A DNA stretch of 64,000 bases from an uncultured Bryobacterales bacterium (GTDB lineage: Bacteria > Acidobacteriota > Terriglobia > Bryobacterales > UBA6623), in assembly GCA_958295955.1 (NCBI GenBank), contig OY282420.1, positions 3,176,435 to 3,240,434 on the forward strand. The letters run 5' to 3'. Position 1 is the first letter of the stretch; the number at the start of each line of letters is the position of its first letter. Positions 28,502-37,442 of the stretch are shown here, one piece after another. Under the pieces are notes generated by a model. The model made no database searches. It was not told where the DNA came from and saw only the letters and a list, made by a program, of their open reading frames with translations. The position numbers were made by a program, and so were the translations under genes.

Positions 28502-28540
28502 TGGAGAGTGGCGAGCAAGACCGCGGCGCGGTCCGCTTGC
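28499..28540 (+). repeat. Dispersed intergenic repeat, copy 4
   Basis: TAGTGGAGAGTGGCGAGCAA is followed by GACCGC-GGC-GCGGTC, a perfect 6-bp hairpin nested in CAAG...CTTG. This is the best-folded copy. It overlaps the methyltransferase stop codon and could act as its transcript end. Confidence 0.7.
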
Positions 28541-28680
28541 GCCGCGGAGCAGCGTGAAAGGTTCGCAGCGGCGGCAAGAGCCTGCCGCGGGGCTTGCGCT
28601 GCGGACTGCCGGCCGCAACGGATTGCCCGCCCCCCGACCCGGTTCGCGGGTATGCGCCGCCCGGCGCCCTGTTGCGCAGT

Positions 28681-29859
28681 ATGTTAGATTCTTTTGAAAC
28701 TCGGATGACCGACCCTGCAGCCGACCGGGAAACGGCGCTCTACTGGTTGGCTCTGCACCTTTTGCCGGACCTCGGCGCGCGCAACGCGCTCAAGCTCATT
28801 CGGGCATTCGGCGGCCCGCCGGCTGTCTTTCACGCCTCCGTCTCAGAGCTTCGTTCCGCCGGTATCCGCACCGCGGTTGCCGAATCCATACATGCCGGCA
28901 TTTCCTTCGACGCCGCGGCGGACGAGTTGCGCAAGATCGAGGCCGCGGGCGCCCGGCTGATTTTCTACGGGCACGAACCCTATCCCGCCATGCTCGCGGA
29001 AATTGCCGACCCGCCGATACTGCTGTATGCAATGGGCGATAGCGACCTGCTGGGGAGCCCGCAAATCGGCATCGTCGGCACCAGACGGCCTACCCAATAC
29101 GGGCGGGCGGTCGCCGAGCGGCTGAGCAGAGATCTCGCGCTGGAGGGGCTGACCATCACCAGCGGCATGGCCAGGGGCATCGATTCGAAAGCGCACGTCG
29201 GCGCCCTCGAAGCAGGCGGCAAGACCATCGCGGTGCTGGGCACGGGCGTGGACGTGGCGTATCCGCGCGAAAACACGAAACTCCGGCGTTCGATCGTGGA
29301 GCAGGGCCTGGCGCTCTCGGAATTCCCGATGGGGGCGACCGGCTTCCCGCAAAACTTCCCGATTCGCAACCGTATCATCAGCGGTCTCAGTTATGGCATT
29401 CTCATTGTCGAAGGCGCCCAATACAGCGGCTCGCTGATTACCGCGAGGCTGGCCCTGGAGCAAAACCGCGATGTGCTGGCGGTTCCGGGCAGCATTTTCT
29501 CGAAACAGAGTTGGGGGCCGAATCTATTGCTCAAAGACGGCGCGATACTGGTACAGGAAGCAAGCGACGTGATCGAAGGACTGCCTCATGAAGTGCGCCG
29601 GAGCTTGCGCTCGGGCAAGACCGCGGCGGCGGCAGTGGACACGGATGCCCAGCAATCGCTTTTCCACGCGGCTTCCCCGCTCGCGGACAAGATACTGCCG
29701 TTGCTCCGCGTGGACGAGGCGACACAAGTGGACGACTTGATTCGTAACCTCGACGGGGTCAAGCCCGCCGAAGTGCTTGCGGCGTTAAGCGAGTTGGAGC
29801 TCTTCGGCGCCGTGCGGCAAATGCCCGGCAAGTCGTTCGTGCGAATTTGGACAAGCTGA
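28681..29859 (+). CDS. dprA: DNA-processing protein DprA
   Basis: DprA loads RecA on incoming single-stranded DNA during natural transformation. The 392-residue product has an N-terminal SAM/HhH-like region (WLALHLLPDLGARNALKLIRAFGG). The extended Rossmann domain follows (about 100-300) with IGIVGTRRPTQYG, TSGMARGIDSKAH, TIAVLGTGVDVAYP and FPIRNRIISGLS. A C-terminal winged-helix domain (about 320-392) has VDEATQVDDLIRNLDGVKPAEV. The ATG at 28681 is the first in the family-like stretch. ATG 28705 is an alternative and neither has a clear Shine-Dalgarno sequence. It is followed after 49 nt by topA, the same order as in many bacteria. Confidence 0.94.
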   Translation: MLDSFETRMTDPAADRETALYWLALHLLPDLGARNALKLIRAFGGPPAVFHASVSELRSAGIRTAVAESIHAGISFDAAADELRKIEAAGARLIFYGHEPYPAMLAEIADPPILLYAMGDSDLLGSPQIGIVGTRRPTQYGRAVAERLSRDLALEGLTITSGMARGIDSKAHVGALEAGGKTIAVLGTGVDVAYPRENTKLRRSIVEQGLALSEFPMGATGFPQNFPIRNRIISGLSYGILIVEGAQYSGSLITARLALEQNRDVLAVPGSIFSKQSWGPNLLLKDGAILVQEASDVIEGLPHEVRRSLRSGKTAAAAVDTDAQQSLFHAASPLADKILPLLRVDEATQVDDLIRNLDGVKPAEVLAALSELELFGAVRQMPGKSFVRIWTS

Positions 29860-29908
29860 CGCACTGCCGCCGCGGCGCGCGGCGGAAGCTGTTATATAGA
29901 AGGGATAC

Positions 29909-32590
29909 ATGGCTGCGGCATCCAATCGGCAAAAGCGGACGCTGGTGATTGTCGAGTCGCCCACGAAGGCGCGCACCATCACCAAGTTCCTCGGGAAAGA
30001 CTACGTCGTGAAAGCGTCGAACGGACACATCCGCGACTTGCCGAAGGGCGCCGCGGAGATCCCGCCCAAGCTCAAGAAAGAGCCGTGGGCGCGCATGGGC
30101 GTCAACATCGAGAAAGACTTCCAGCCGCTCTACGTCGTCCCTTCCGAGAAAAAAGACCACGTCAAGGAACTGCGAGCGGCAATCAAGACCGCCGACCGAA
30201 TCTACTTCGCGACCGACGAAGACCGCGAAGGCGAATCGATAAGCTGGCACTTGCTGGAAGCGCTCAAACCCAAGATCCCCGTAAAACGGCTGGTTTTCCA
30301 CGAGATTACAAAAGAAGCCATCCGGCACTCGCTGGATTCTCCCCGCGATATCGACCACGATCTGGTTCGCGCGCAAGAAACCCGCCGCGTGGTTGACCGG
30401 CTGTTCGGTTACGAGGTCAGCCCGCTGCTCTGGAGGAAGATGGCGCCGCGGCTGAGCGCGGGCCGGGTGCAAAGCGTCGCGGTGCGCCTGCTCGTCGAGC
30501 GCGAACGAGCGCGCATCAGCTTTACCGAAGCGTCGTTTTGGGGCATGAAAGCGGTTTTTGCGAAGGACGGCGAGGCGTTCGAGGCCGAACTGACCCACGT
30601 CGGCGGCAAGCGCGTCGTGATCGGCAAAGACTTCGACCCCGACAGCGGGCGGCTCAAGAACCTCAAAGATGCCGCTCGTCTCGACGCCGACGCCGCCCGC
30701 GGGCTGGAGCGGCAAGTCCGCAGCGCCGCGGTCCGCGTCTCCGCGGTCGAGGAGAAGGCTTACACAACCTCGCCGCAAGCGCCGTTTGTGACCAGCACGC
30801 TGCAGCAGGAGGCCAACCGCAGGCTGCGTTTCTCGGCGCGCCACACGATGAGCGTCGCGCAGCAACTCTACGAGAACGGTTTCATCACCTACATGCGCAC
30901 CGACTCGACCATGCTGTCGGACGAAGCGAAGGCGGCGGCGCGCTCCTTGATCGAGCGGGAGTTCGGCGCGGAGTACCTTTCAGAAGAAATCCGTTACTAC
31001 CGCACGCAGGTCAAAAACGCCCAGGAGGCGCACGAGGCCATTCGGCCTGCCGGCGCGGAATTTCGACCTGTTGCCGAAGTCCGCCGCCTGCTTGGCCTTG
31101 AAGCCGCCAAGCTGTACGAAATGATCCGGCGGCGCGCCGTTGCCAGCCAGATGCGGGACGCCCGCGGCACGAATTCCGTCGTCACGGTCGAAGCGGGCGA
31201 AGCGCGTTTCCGCGCAACCGGCAAAACGATCGAGTTCGCCGGCTTCCTCAAGGCATACGCGGCGGGGATGGACGATACGGAAGCGCAGCCGGGCGGCAAA
31301 GAAAGGGTGCTGCCGGCAATGGCCAAAGGCGACAGCCTCGAATTGCGTTCGACCGAGGCGTCAGAACGCCGCACGCAACCGCCCGCGCGTTTCACCGAAG
31401 GCAGTTTGATTCGCGAGCTCGAACGCCTGGGGATCGGCCGTCCCAGCACTTGGGCGACGATTGTCGATCTCGTCCTTTCCCGTTCGTACGCGTTCAAAAA
31501 AAGCAACGCGCTGATCCCCACGTTTACGGCGATGGCCGTGGTCGGGCTGCTGGAAAACCACTTCACGCACCTGATGAACTACGCTTTTACGGCGAAGCTC
31601 GAAGACCAGCTCGACGCCATCGCCCGCGGCAAGCTGGCCCGCATCGACTACCTGAAAGGCTTTTACTACGGCGACGGCCATGCCGGGCTCCAGACGCTCG
31701 TGCGCGCCGGCGCGTCGGACATCGACCCGCGCGCCGTCTGCGGCATGCCGCTCGGCAAGACGCCGCAAGGAGTGGAGGTCGAGGTCCGCATCGGCCGCTA
31801 CGGTCCGTTCCTGACCGACGGCGAAAGTCGGACCGGTCTCCCGGACATGCTGGCCCCGGACGAATTGACGACGGAGAAAGCGGCAGAGTTGATCGCGGCC
31901 GCCCGCAAGGGGCCGGAGCCCCTCGGCTTGGACCCGGAAACCGGTCTGCCGGTCTATCTCAAGAACGGACGCTTCGGCGCCTATGTGCAACTCGGCGACG
32001 GAAACGACGAGGAGAAGCCGAAGATGGCGTCGTTGCCGTCGGGCAAGAAGTCAGATGAAGCGGATCTCGCCTACGCGCTCAAGCTGCTGGCGCTTCCCCG
32101 CGCGCTCGGCGCGCACCCCGACGACAAGAAAGACGTCATCGCCGCCTATGGGAAGTTCGGACCTTACGTCAAATGGGGCGCCGAAATTCGGTCGCTTCCC
32201 AAGGACATGGGCGATCCGCTGGACATCACGCTCGACCGGGCGGTCGAGTTGCTGCGGCAGCCCAAGGGTCGGAACCGCGCGGCCGCCCGCATCGAAATAC
32301 TCAAGCAGGTGGGCAAGCACCCGGTAACGGAAAAGGACGTCAAGGTGCTTTCGGGCCGTTTCGGCCCCTATGTCACCGACGGCGAGATCAACGCCTCTCT
32401 GCCGCTCGGCCTGAAGCCCGAGGAGATCACGATGGACGATGCCGTCGCGCTGCTGCAAGCGCGCGCCGAGCGCATCGCGGCCGGCGTCGGCGTCAAGCGC
32501 CCGCGGAAGCCGGCAGTCAAGAAAGTTGCGAAGAAAACCCGGCCGGCCGCAAAGAAACCTTCCGGGAAAAGAGCGCCCGGCGGAGCCTGA
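29909..32590 (+). CDS. topA: DNA topoisomerase I
   Basis: This type IA enzyme relaxes negative supercoils. The 893-residue product begins with the Toprim domain (VIVESPTKARTITKFLG; acidic triad D103-E-D105-R-E107). It continues through the toroidal domains and has the catalytic Y328 in FITYMRTDST. ARFTEGSLIRELERLGIGRPSTWA is conserved domain I/III sequence. No zinc ribbons follow. Instead there are about four copies of the topoisomerase C-terminal repeat, each with an RYGPFLTDG-like core (GRFGAYVQLG, KFGPYVKWG, RFGPYVTDG). A Lys/Arg/Pro-rich tail ends the protein, a layout known from actinobacterial TopA. AAGGGA lies only 3 nt before the ATG and TATATA slightly upstream, so the start may be leaderless. 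Confidence 0.97.
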   Translation: MAAASNRQKRTLVIVESPTKARTITKFLGKDYVVKASNGHIRDLPKGAAEIPPKLKKEPWARMGVNIEKDFQPLYVVPSEKKDHVKELRAAIKTADRIYFATDEDREGESISWHLLEALKPKIPVKRLVFHEITKEAIRHSLDSPRDIDHDLVRAQETRRVVDRLFGYEVSPLLWRKMAPRLSAGRVQSVAVRLLVERERARISFTEASFWGMKAVFAKDGEAFEAELTHVGGKRVVIGKDFDPDSGRLKNLKDAARLDADAARGLERQVRSAAVRVSAVEEKAYTTSPQAPFVTSTLQQEANRRLRFSARHTMSVAQQLYENGFITYMRTDSTMLSDEAKAAARSLIEREFGAEYLSEEIRYYRTQVKNAQEAHEAIRPAGAEFRPVAEVRRLLGLEAAKLYEMIRRRAVASQMRDARGTNSVVTVEAGEARFRATGKTIEFAGFLKAYAAGMDDTEAQPGGKERVLPAMAKGDSLELRSTEASERRTQPPARFTEGSLIRELERLGIGRPSTWATIVDLVLSRSYAFKKSNALIPTFTAMAVVGLLENHFTHLMNYAFTAKLEDQLDAIARGKLARIDYLKGFYYGDGHAGLQTLVRAGASDIDPRAVCGMPLGKTPQGVEVEVRIGRYGPFLTDGESRTGLPDMLAPDELTTEKAAELIAAARKGPEPLGLDPETGLPVYLKNGRFGAYVQLGDGNDEEKPKMASLPSGKKSDEADLAYALKLLALPRALGAHPDDKKDVIAAYGKFGPYVKWGAEIRSLPKDMGDPLDITLDRAVELLRQPKGRNRAAARIEILKQVGKHPVTEKDVKVLSGRFGPYVTDGEINASLPLGLKPEEITMDDAVALLQARAERIAAGVGVKRPRKPAVKKVAKKTRPAAKKPSGKRAPGGA

Positions 32591-32619
32591 GCGCCGGGGT
32601 CGGCCTGCAAGAATCGTCA

Positions 32620-33294
32620 GTGAACGTACTCGCCTTCGACACGACGCGCCGCCGCGGCAGTCTCGCGCTTCGGCTCGGGGCTACGGTCGTGGAAACCGTT
32701 GCGGTCGATGCGCCGGACGGGTTCGGGGGCGTGCTCTTTCCACGGACCGACGCCTTGCTCGCCCGCAACGCCGCGTCTTTGGCCGCAATGGACGGTTTTG
32801 CGGCGGCATCGGGTCCGGGGTCGTTCACCGGAATCCGCGTCGGCCTGGCCGCAGCCAAGGCGTTGGGCGAGATTCACGGCAAGCCGGTGGTCGCCGTATC
32901 CAATCTCAAGGCTATCGCCGCCGCCGGGCGGGGCGAATTGCGGGTCCCGCTGCTCGACGCCCGCCGCGGCGGCGAAGTTTTCGCGGCCGGTTACGATGGC
33001 GGCTTGGCCGAAGTTTTCCCCGAGACGGCGCTCCGCTGCGCCGAGTTGATAGAGCGGCTGGAGAGTCGGAACCCTACCTACCTGGCAACCGACCCGGCGG
33101 TCTTCGCGCCCGGCGGGCCGGCCGAGGCGGTTGGGCGCAACAGCCGCCATGCCGTCGTGGACGCAGACCTTGCCGCCGCGATCGCTGAAATCGCCGTTCT
33201 GGAGCTGACCGCCGGCCGCGGCCGAAATCCGGAACTTATCGACGCCAACTACATTCGCCGTCCCGACGCGGAAACGAACTGGAAAGGCCCATAA
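32620..33294 (+). CDS. tsaB: tRNA N6-threonylcarbamoyladenosine biosynthesis protein TsaB
   Basis: TsaB is the structural partner of TsaD and TsaE in making t6A37 on ANN-decoding tRNAs. The 224-residue product starts with GTG (NVLAFDTTRRRGSLAL, the ASKHA phosphate 1-like strand). It has the TsaB hallmark ASGPGSFTGIRVGLAAAKAL at about residues 63-82 and ends with DANYIRRPDAE, the typical C-terminus. It lies 29 nt after topA. RimI and TsaD, common neighbours, are absent here. Confidence 0.92.
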   Translation: MNVLAFDTTRRRGSLALRLGATVVETVAVDAPDGFGGVLFPRTDALLARNAASLAAMDGFAAASGPGSFTGIRVGLAAAKALGEIHGKPVVAVSNLKAIAAAGRGELRVPLLDARRGGEVFAAGYDGGLAEVFPETALRCAELIERLESRNPTYLATDPAVFAPGGPAEAVGRNSRHAVVDADLAAAIAEIAVLELTAGRGRNPELIDANYIRRPDAETNWKGP

Positions 33295-33308
33295 CGGCCC
33301 CCGGCAGA

Positions 33309-33333
33309 AGCGGCGGACTCTTGCTATCCGCGG
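33309..33333 (-). repeat. Dispersed intergenic repeat, copy 5
   Basis: On the minus strand it reads GCGGATAGCAAGAGTCCGCC, a diverged copy of the core. It lies between convergent tsaB and the Cache/SBP gene and directly abuts the end of the latter. Confidence 0.6.
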
Positions 33334-35277
33334 TCAGCGCCATTGCTCGGCGCGCTCGGCAAAAATCGCGCCGCCGCTTTCGAGCCATTGCGCGAACCCG
33401 ATGCTGCCGTTCGCGGTCAGGCAGGCGATAGCCGTGTTCATGGTTATGCGCAACGCATCGCCGGCGGGCGTGTCGGGATAGCTGAAGGCGCCCTGCTCGC
33501 TGCCCGCGGTGTCGATGGCCGTCACGCGCAGACCCGGCGTGTCGCGGGCGGCAATCAGGTTGCCCAGCTCCCCCCGCGCCACGGCATCCACCGTACCATC
33601 CACCACCGCGCGGATTTGCTCGCTTTCGGTATCGAAATAGAGCACCTGGGGTTGATCGTCCCCGGGCGGCGTCAGGCGCACGCGGGCAGCGATGGCGGCA
33701 GACCCCACGCCGGCGGCGATGCGCAGTCCCGACTCGCTGCCCGGCGGTCCGGCGGTCACAACCGTGCCGTCGGCCAACAGGATGCGGGTCCCGGCGCGGA
33801 GGAAGCCCTGGGCGTCGATGATGCCGGTCAACTCCAGGAGCCGTTTCTCGCCGGTGACGCCGCGCAGAGCGCCCACGCGGTGTTCCGCGGTCAGATCGCT
33901 GTGCCGTTCGATGGCGCTTTCCGCGCGCACCAACAGCGATTGGCGAAAGTCGATATGGCCCGCGCCGAAACGGATGACCTGCCGCCCGTCCGCATCGCGG
34001 GTGCGTTCGGGCAAGGCGGTGATGCCGCCGCCCACCATGTCGTAAGCCTCTTGCGCCGCTTTGAGCCAGATACCGGAGAAGGGATTGCCGATGCCCAGCC
34101 TGTTGAAGCGCAGCCTCCCTCCCGAAAAGATCTCGACGGCGGCGACCAGGGACGGCTCATAGCCCATCGGGGCCTGCCCGGTGGAGTAGCTCAGCGGATT
34201 GAAATCGGTGTAATAGCCGTAATTGACGAGCTTGGCCGGGAAGTCGGCCAGCGTTTGACGGGCTGCCCGGCAGGTCGCCGCGGTCATGCCGTCCCCGCTC
34301 CCTGTTCCGCCGCAGCCGCCCGGCGGACAGTCCATGTAGATTCCGGCGCCGATCAGCAGCGGCACGCCTTGCCCCGAGACGCGCTTGACGAAGGCCGCTT
34401 TGGGATGCCATTTCCCCGTCTGAGGATGGACCGCCGGGTAGTAGATGGAGCTCTCGCCGAACGTCTCCGCCACGTCCACCATGTCCCGGCCGTCGAACAG
34501 CGCTCCGGGGTCGAGGCCCCACTCCGCGGCGCGCTGTCCGTTGACCTCGAGCGGACTGCCCGAAAACAACTGGTTGCCCCTCATATCCAAGCCGAACGTA
34601 TAAATCGAACCGGCGCGCCAGCGCGGATCGCTCTCCAGCAGCAGCGCGGCGAAGTAGCCCTTCGACTCGATCTCCAGGGCGGCGCAGCGGACGAACTCCT
34701 CCAGTTTTTCCAGCGACGGCTCGGCCTCCACCAGCGCGGCGTTGACTTGCGCGGCGTGACACGATCCGGGGAAGTCGTGGCGATAGATACCCGCGCCGAT
34801 AAAGGCTTGCTCTCCTTGCCAGTCGATGCGCCTCGCGTAGGAAGCCTTCGACTCGATCAGGCCGTTCTCCGGGTTACGGAACTGGTAATAGACCCAGCCT
34901 CTGTCGACGATTTGCAAAGTACGCTGAAATTCCTCGGAGATGAGGTCTCCCCAAAGCGTTCCCTCGCGGCTCGGATCCGGGGGAAAGACCAAAGAGCGGG
35001 ACTGCTCGCGGCCGGCCAAGCTATCGATGAATACGTAGAATTGCCCGCTTTTCCAGCGCGCATCCTCGTGAAAGGCGCGGTACGCTTCCTCGAAGCCCAT
35101 TTCCTGTACGTATTCGTAAGCGCACAGCGCGAATGCCTCGACATCCGTCACGGAGCGGATAGCGGAGGCGGCGACAGACTTCTCCGCGCAAGGAATCGGC
35201 TCGGCCGCCGGCGCCATGCCCGCTGCAAGCAGCGCCGCAAGGGGGGCGAGCATGCGGATAATACGTTGGGATTGCAT
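33334..35277 (-). CDS. Secreted double-Cache protein fused to a type 3 solute-binding domain (array copy E)
   Basis: The 647-residue periplasmic product is the last and longest member of the five-gene array. A signal peptide (IIRMLAPLAALLAAGMAPAAE) is followed by two Cache-like domains (about 35-170 and 175-325). Each has a W-x-x-G-x-x-Y-x-F strand and ends in a K-x-[AS]-[FY]...IGAGIY motif. A third region (about 335-647) resembles an amino-acid ABC solute-binding protein: YGYYTDFNPLSY, FSGIWLKAAQEAYDMVGGG, FRQSLLVRAESAIE, then GTVDAVARGELGNL. No membrane or transporter genes are adjacent. Both Cache domains are more divergent than in the other four copies. The start is ATG 35277. The upstream in-frame residues are promoter sequence. 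Confidence 0.8.
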   Translation of the reverse strand: MQSQRIIRMLAPLAALLAAGMAPAAEPIPCAEKSVAASAIRSVTDVEAFALCAYEYVQEMGFEEAYRAFHEDARWKSGQFYVFIDSLAGREQSRSLVFPPDPSREGTLWGDLISEEFQRTLQIVDRGWVYYQFRNPENGLIESKASYARRIDWQGEQAFIGAGIYRHDFPGSCHAAQVNAALVEAEPSLEKLEEFVRCAALEIESKGYFAALLLESDPRWRAGSIYTFGLDMRGNQLFSGSPLEVNGQRAAEWGLDPGALFDGRDMVDVAETFGESSIYYPAVHPQTGKWHPKAAFVKRVSGQGVPLLIGAGIYMDCPPGGCGGTGSGDGMTAATCRAARQTLADFPAKLVNYGYYTDFNPLSYSTGQAPMGYEPSLVAAVEIFSGGRLRFNRLGIGNPFSGIWLKAAQEAYDMVGGGITALPERTRDADGRQVIRFGAGHIDFRQSLLVRAESAIERHSDLTAEHRVGALRGVTGEKRLLELTGIIDAQGFLRAGTRILLADGTVVTAGPPGSESGLRIAAGVGSAAIAARVRLTPPGDDQPQVLYFDTESEQIRAVVDGTVDAVARGELGNLIAARDTPGLRVTAIDTAGSEQGAFSYPDTPAGDALRITMNTAIACLTANGSIGFAQWLESGGAIFAERAEQWR

Positions 35278-35285
35278 AACCGGAA

Positions 35286-35315
35286 ATAGTAGGTTATACG
35301 CCCGCGGCGTGTCAA
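35286..35315 (-). promoter_or_regulatory. Repeated promoter of array copy E
   Basis: On the minus strand TTGACA (35310-35315), an 18-nt spacer and TACTAT (35286-35291) end 8 nt before the ATG at 35277. The transcript should be leaderless or nearly so. The same promoter precedes copies B, C and D. Confidence 0.7.
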
Positions 35316-35338
35316 TTGCCAATGGATCTCGCATGCAC

Positions 35339-36316
35339 TCAGTCGGGCAAGTAGATGCCGGCGCCGATCAACAGCGGGGCGCCCGGCGCCGAGACGCGCT
35401 TGACGAAGGCCGCCTTGCGCTGCAGGCGGCCCGTCTCGGGATGGTTCGCCTGGTAATAGATCGTGCTCTCGCCGAACGTCTCCGCCACGTCCACCATGTC
35501 CCGGCCTTCGAACATTACTCTGGGGTCGCGGCCCCACTCTGCGGTGCGCTGTCCGTTAATCTCGAGCGGGCGGCCCGAAAACAACTGGTTGCCCATTGTG
35601 TCCATGCCGAAGACGTAGATCGAACCGGCGCGCCAGCGCGGATCGTTGCGCAGCAGCAGCGCGGCGAAGTAGCCCTTCGATTCGATCTCCAGGGCGGCGC
35701 AGCGGACGAACTCTTGCAGCCTTTCCATGGATTGCTCGGCCTCCACCAGCGCGGCGTTGACTTGCGCGGCGTGACAGGATCCGGGGAAGTCGCGGCGGTA
35801 AATGCCCGCGCCGATATACGCCGGCTGCCCTTGCCAATCGAGGCGTATCGCATAGCTGGCCTTCGGCTCGGTCAGGCCGTTCTCCGGGTTGCGGAACTCG
35901 TAATAGAACCAGCCGCGGTCGACAATCCGCAAGGTGCGATGAAACTCCACAATGAGATCCGTGTCGAAGCTGTCGATGAAACCGTCCCAAAACTCTCCTT
36001 CGAGGCTCGGGTCGGGGGGATAGACAGCGGAACGAGCCTGCCGCCCATTGGCCTCCATGTTATCGACGAACACGTAGAACTGCCCGCCTTTCCAGCGCGC
36101 ATCCTGGTGAAAGGCGCGGTACGCTTCCTCGAAGCCCATTTCCTGCACGTATTCGTAAGCGCACTGCACGAAGGTCTCGACATCCGCCACGGAACGGATG
36201 GCGGAGGCGGCGACAGACTTCTCCGCGCAAGGAATCGGCTCGGCCGCCGGCGCCATGCCCGCTGCAAGCAGCGCCGCAAGGGGGGCGAACATGCGGACAA
36301 TACGTTGGGATTGCAT
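35339..36316 (-). CDS. Secreted double-Cache protein (array copy D)
   Basis: The 325-residue product has a signal peptide ending AAE and two Cache-like domains with no membrane segment, kinase or other output domain. The first domain runs from about 35 to 170 with RWKGGQFYVFVDN, VYPPDPSLEGEFWDG, DRGWFYYEFRNPENGLTEPK and AYIGAGIY. The second (about 175-325) has DPRWRAGSIYVFGMD and GESTIYYQANHPETGR and ends LLIGAGIYLPD. The pattern of aromatic strand, P-x-x-G, and K-x-x-[FY]...IGAGIY matches soluble sCache proteins that bind small ligands in the periplasm. Function is inferred as a free ligand-binding protein. Confidence 0.8.
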   Translation of the reverse strand: MQSQRIVRMFAPLAALLAAGMAPAAEPIPCAEKSVAASAIRSVADVETFVQCAYEYVQEMGFEEAYRAFHQDARWKGGQFYVFVDNMEANGRQARSAVYPPDPSLEGEFWDGFIDSFDTDLIVEFHRTLRIVDRGWFYYEFRNPENGLTEPKASYAIRLDWQGQPAYIGAGIYRRDFPGSCHAAQVNAALVEAEQSMERLQEFVRCAALEIESKGYFAALLLRNDPRWRAGSIYVFGMDTMGNQLFSGRPLEINGQRTAEWGRDPRVMFEGRDMVDVAETFGESTIYYQANHPETGRLQRKAAFVKRVSAPGAPLLIGAGIYLPD

Positions 36317-36323
36317 AACCGGG

Positions 36324-36353
36324 AATATAGGTTATACGCCCGCGGCGTGTCAA
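36324..36353 (-). promoter_or_regulatory. Repeated promoter of array copy D
   Basis: On the minus strand TTGACA (36348-36353), 18-nt spacer, TATATT (36324-36329), 7 nt before the ATG at 36316. The -10 box here is closer to consensus than in the other copies. Confidence 0.7.
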
Positions 36354-36376
36354 TTGCCAATGGATCTCGCGTGCGC

Positions 36377-37381
36377 TCAGTCGGGCAAGTAGATGCCGGC
36401 GCCGACCAACAGCGGGGCGCCCGGCGCCGAGACGCGCTTGACGAAGGCCGCCTTGCGCTGCAGGCGGCCCGTCTCGGGATGGTTCGCCTGGTAATAGATC
36501 GTGCTCTCGCCGAACGTCTCCGCCACGTCCACCATGTCCCGGCCTTCGAACATTACTCTGGGGTCGCGGCCCCACTCTGCGGAGCGCTGTCCGTTAATCT
36601 CGAGCGGGCGGCCGGAAAACAACTGGTTGCCCATTGTGTCCATGCCGAAGACGTAGATCGAACCGGCGCGCCAGCGCGGGTCGCTGCGCAGCAGCAGCGC
36701 GGCGAAGTAGCCCTTCGACTCGATCTCCAGGGCGGCGCAGCGGACGAACTCCTGCAGCCTTTCCATGGATTGCTCGGCCTCCACCAGCGCGGCGTTGACT
36801 TGCGCGGCGTGACAGGATCCGGGGAAGTCGCGGCGATAGATCCCCGAACCGATTACGGCGTCCATGCCGTCCCAATCGAGACGTATGATGTAGCTGCCCT
36901 TCGGCTCCAACAAATTTGCCGTCGGGTTTCTCTCGAACGGGTTGTTCGACGGGTTCACGGTCCCGTAATAGATCCAACCGCGGTCGATGATTTGCGTGGC
37001 GCGGTAAAATTCCGCGTTGAAATCCGTGCCGAAAGCATCGACGATAGCTTCCCAAGTCGTTCCCTCGCGGCTTCGATTCGGCGGAAAGACGATGGATGTC
37101 CACTCCACCCTGTCGGTATGCCTCTCGTCCACGAACACGTAGAACTGCCCGCTTTTCCAGCGCGCATCCTGGTGAAAGGCGCGGTACGCTTCCTCGAAGC
37201 CCATTTCCTGCACGTATTCGTAAGCGCACTGCACGAATGCCTCGACATCCGCCGTGGAGCGGATAGCGGAGGCGGAGATCGACTTTTCCGCGCAAGGAAT
37301 CGGCTCGGCCGCCGGCGCCATGCCCGCTGCAAGCAGCGCTGCGAGGGGGGCGAGCATGCGGACAATACGTTGGGATTGCAT
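36377..37381 (-). CDS. Secreted double-Cache protein with divergent first Cache (array copy C)
   Basis: The 334-residue product has the same layout as copy D. The second Cache half is almost identical, but the first differs strongly in its pocket region. FVDERHTDRVEWTSIVFPP replaces the VDNMEANGRQARSAVYPP type. The middle strand reads RGWIYYGTVNPSNNPFER, with an insertion of about 9 residues, and the end is DGMDAVIGSGIY instead of GQPAYIGAGIY. The flanking signal peptide and the stretch EEAYRAFHQDARWK are unchanged. This localised divergence between conserved flanks suggests replacement of the ligand-binding segment. ATG 37381 is used. Confidence 0.8.
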   Translation of the reverse strand: MQSQRIVRMLAPLAALLAAGMAPAAEPIPCAEKSISASAIRSTADVEAFVQCAYEYVQEMGFEEAYRAFHQDARWKSGQFYVFVDERHTDRVEWTSIVFPPNRSREGTTWEAIVDAFGTDFNAEFYRATQIIDRGWIYYGTVNPSNNPFERNPTANLLEPKGSYIIRLDWDGMDAVIGSGIYRRDFPGSCHAAQVNAALVEAEQSMERLQEFVRCAALEIESKGYFAALLLRSDPRWRAGSIYVFGMDTMGNQLFSGRPLEINGQRSAEWGRDPRVMFEGRDMVDVAETFGESTIYYQANHPETGRLQRKAAFVKRVSAPGAPLLVGAGIYLPD

Positions 37382-37389
37382 AACCGGGA

Positions 37390-37419
37390 ATAGTAGGTTA
37401 TGCGCCCGCGGCGTGTCAA
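37390..37419 (-). promoter_or_regulatory. Repeated promoter of array copy C
   Basis: On the minus strand TTGACA (37414-37419), 18-nt spacer, TACTAT (37390-37395), 8 nt before the ATG at 37381. Confidence 0.7.
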
Positions 37420-37442
37420 TTGCCAATGGATCTCGCGTGCGC

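Noticed and set aside
32173..33294. Longer upstream extension of tsaB into topA
   Set aside because: The first 149 codons are an out-of-frame reading of the topA 3' end. The TsaB homology starts exactly at GTG 32620.
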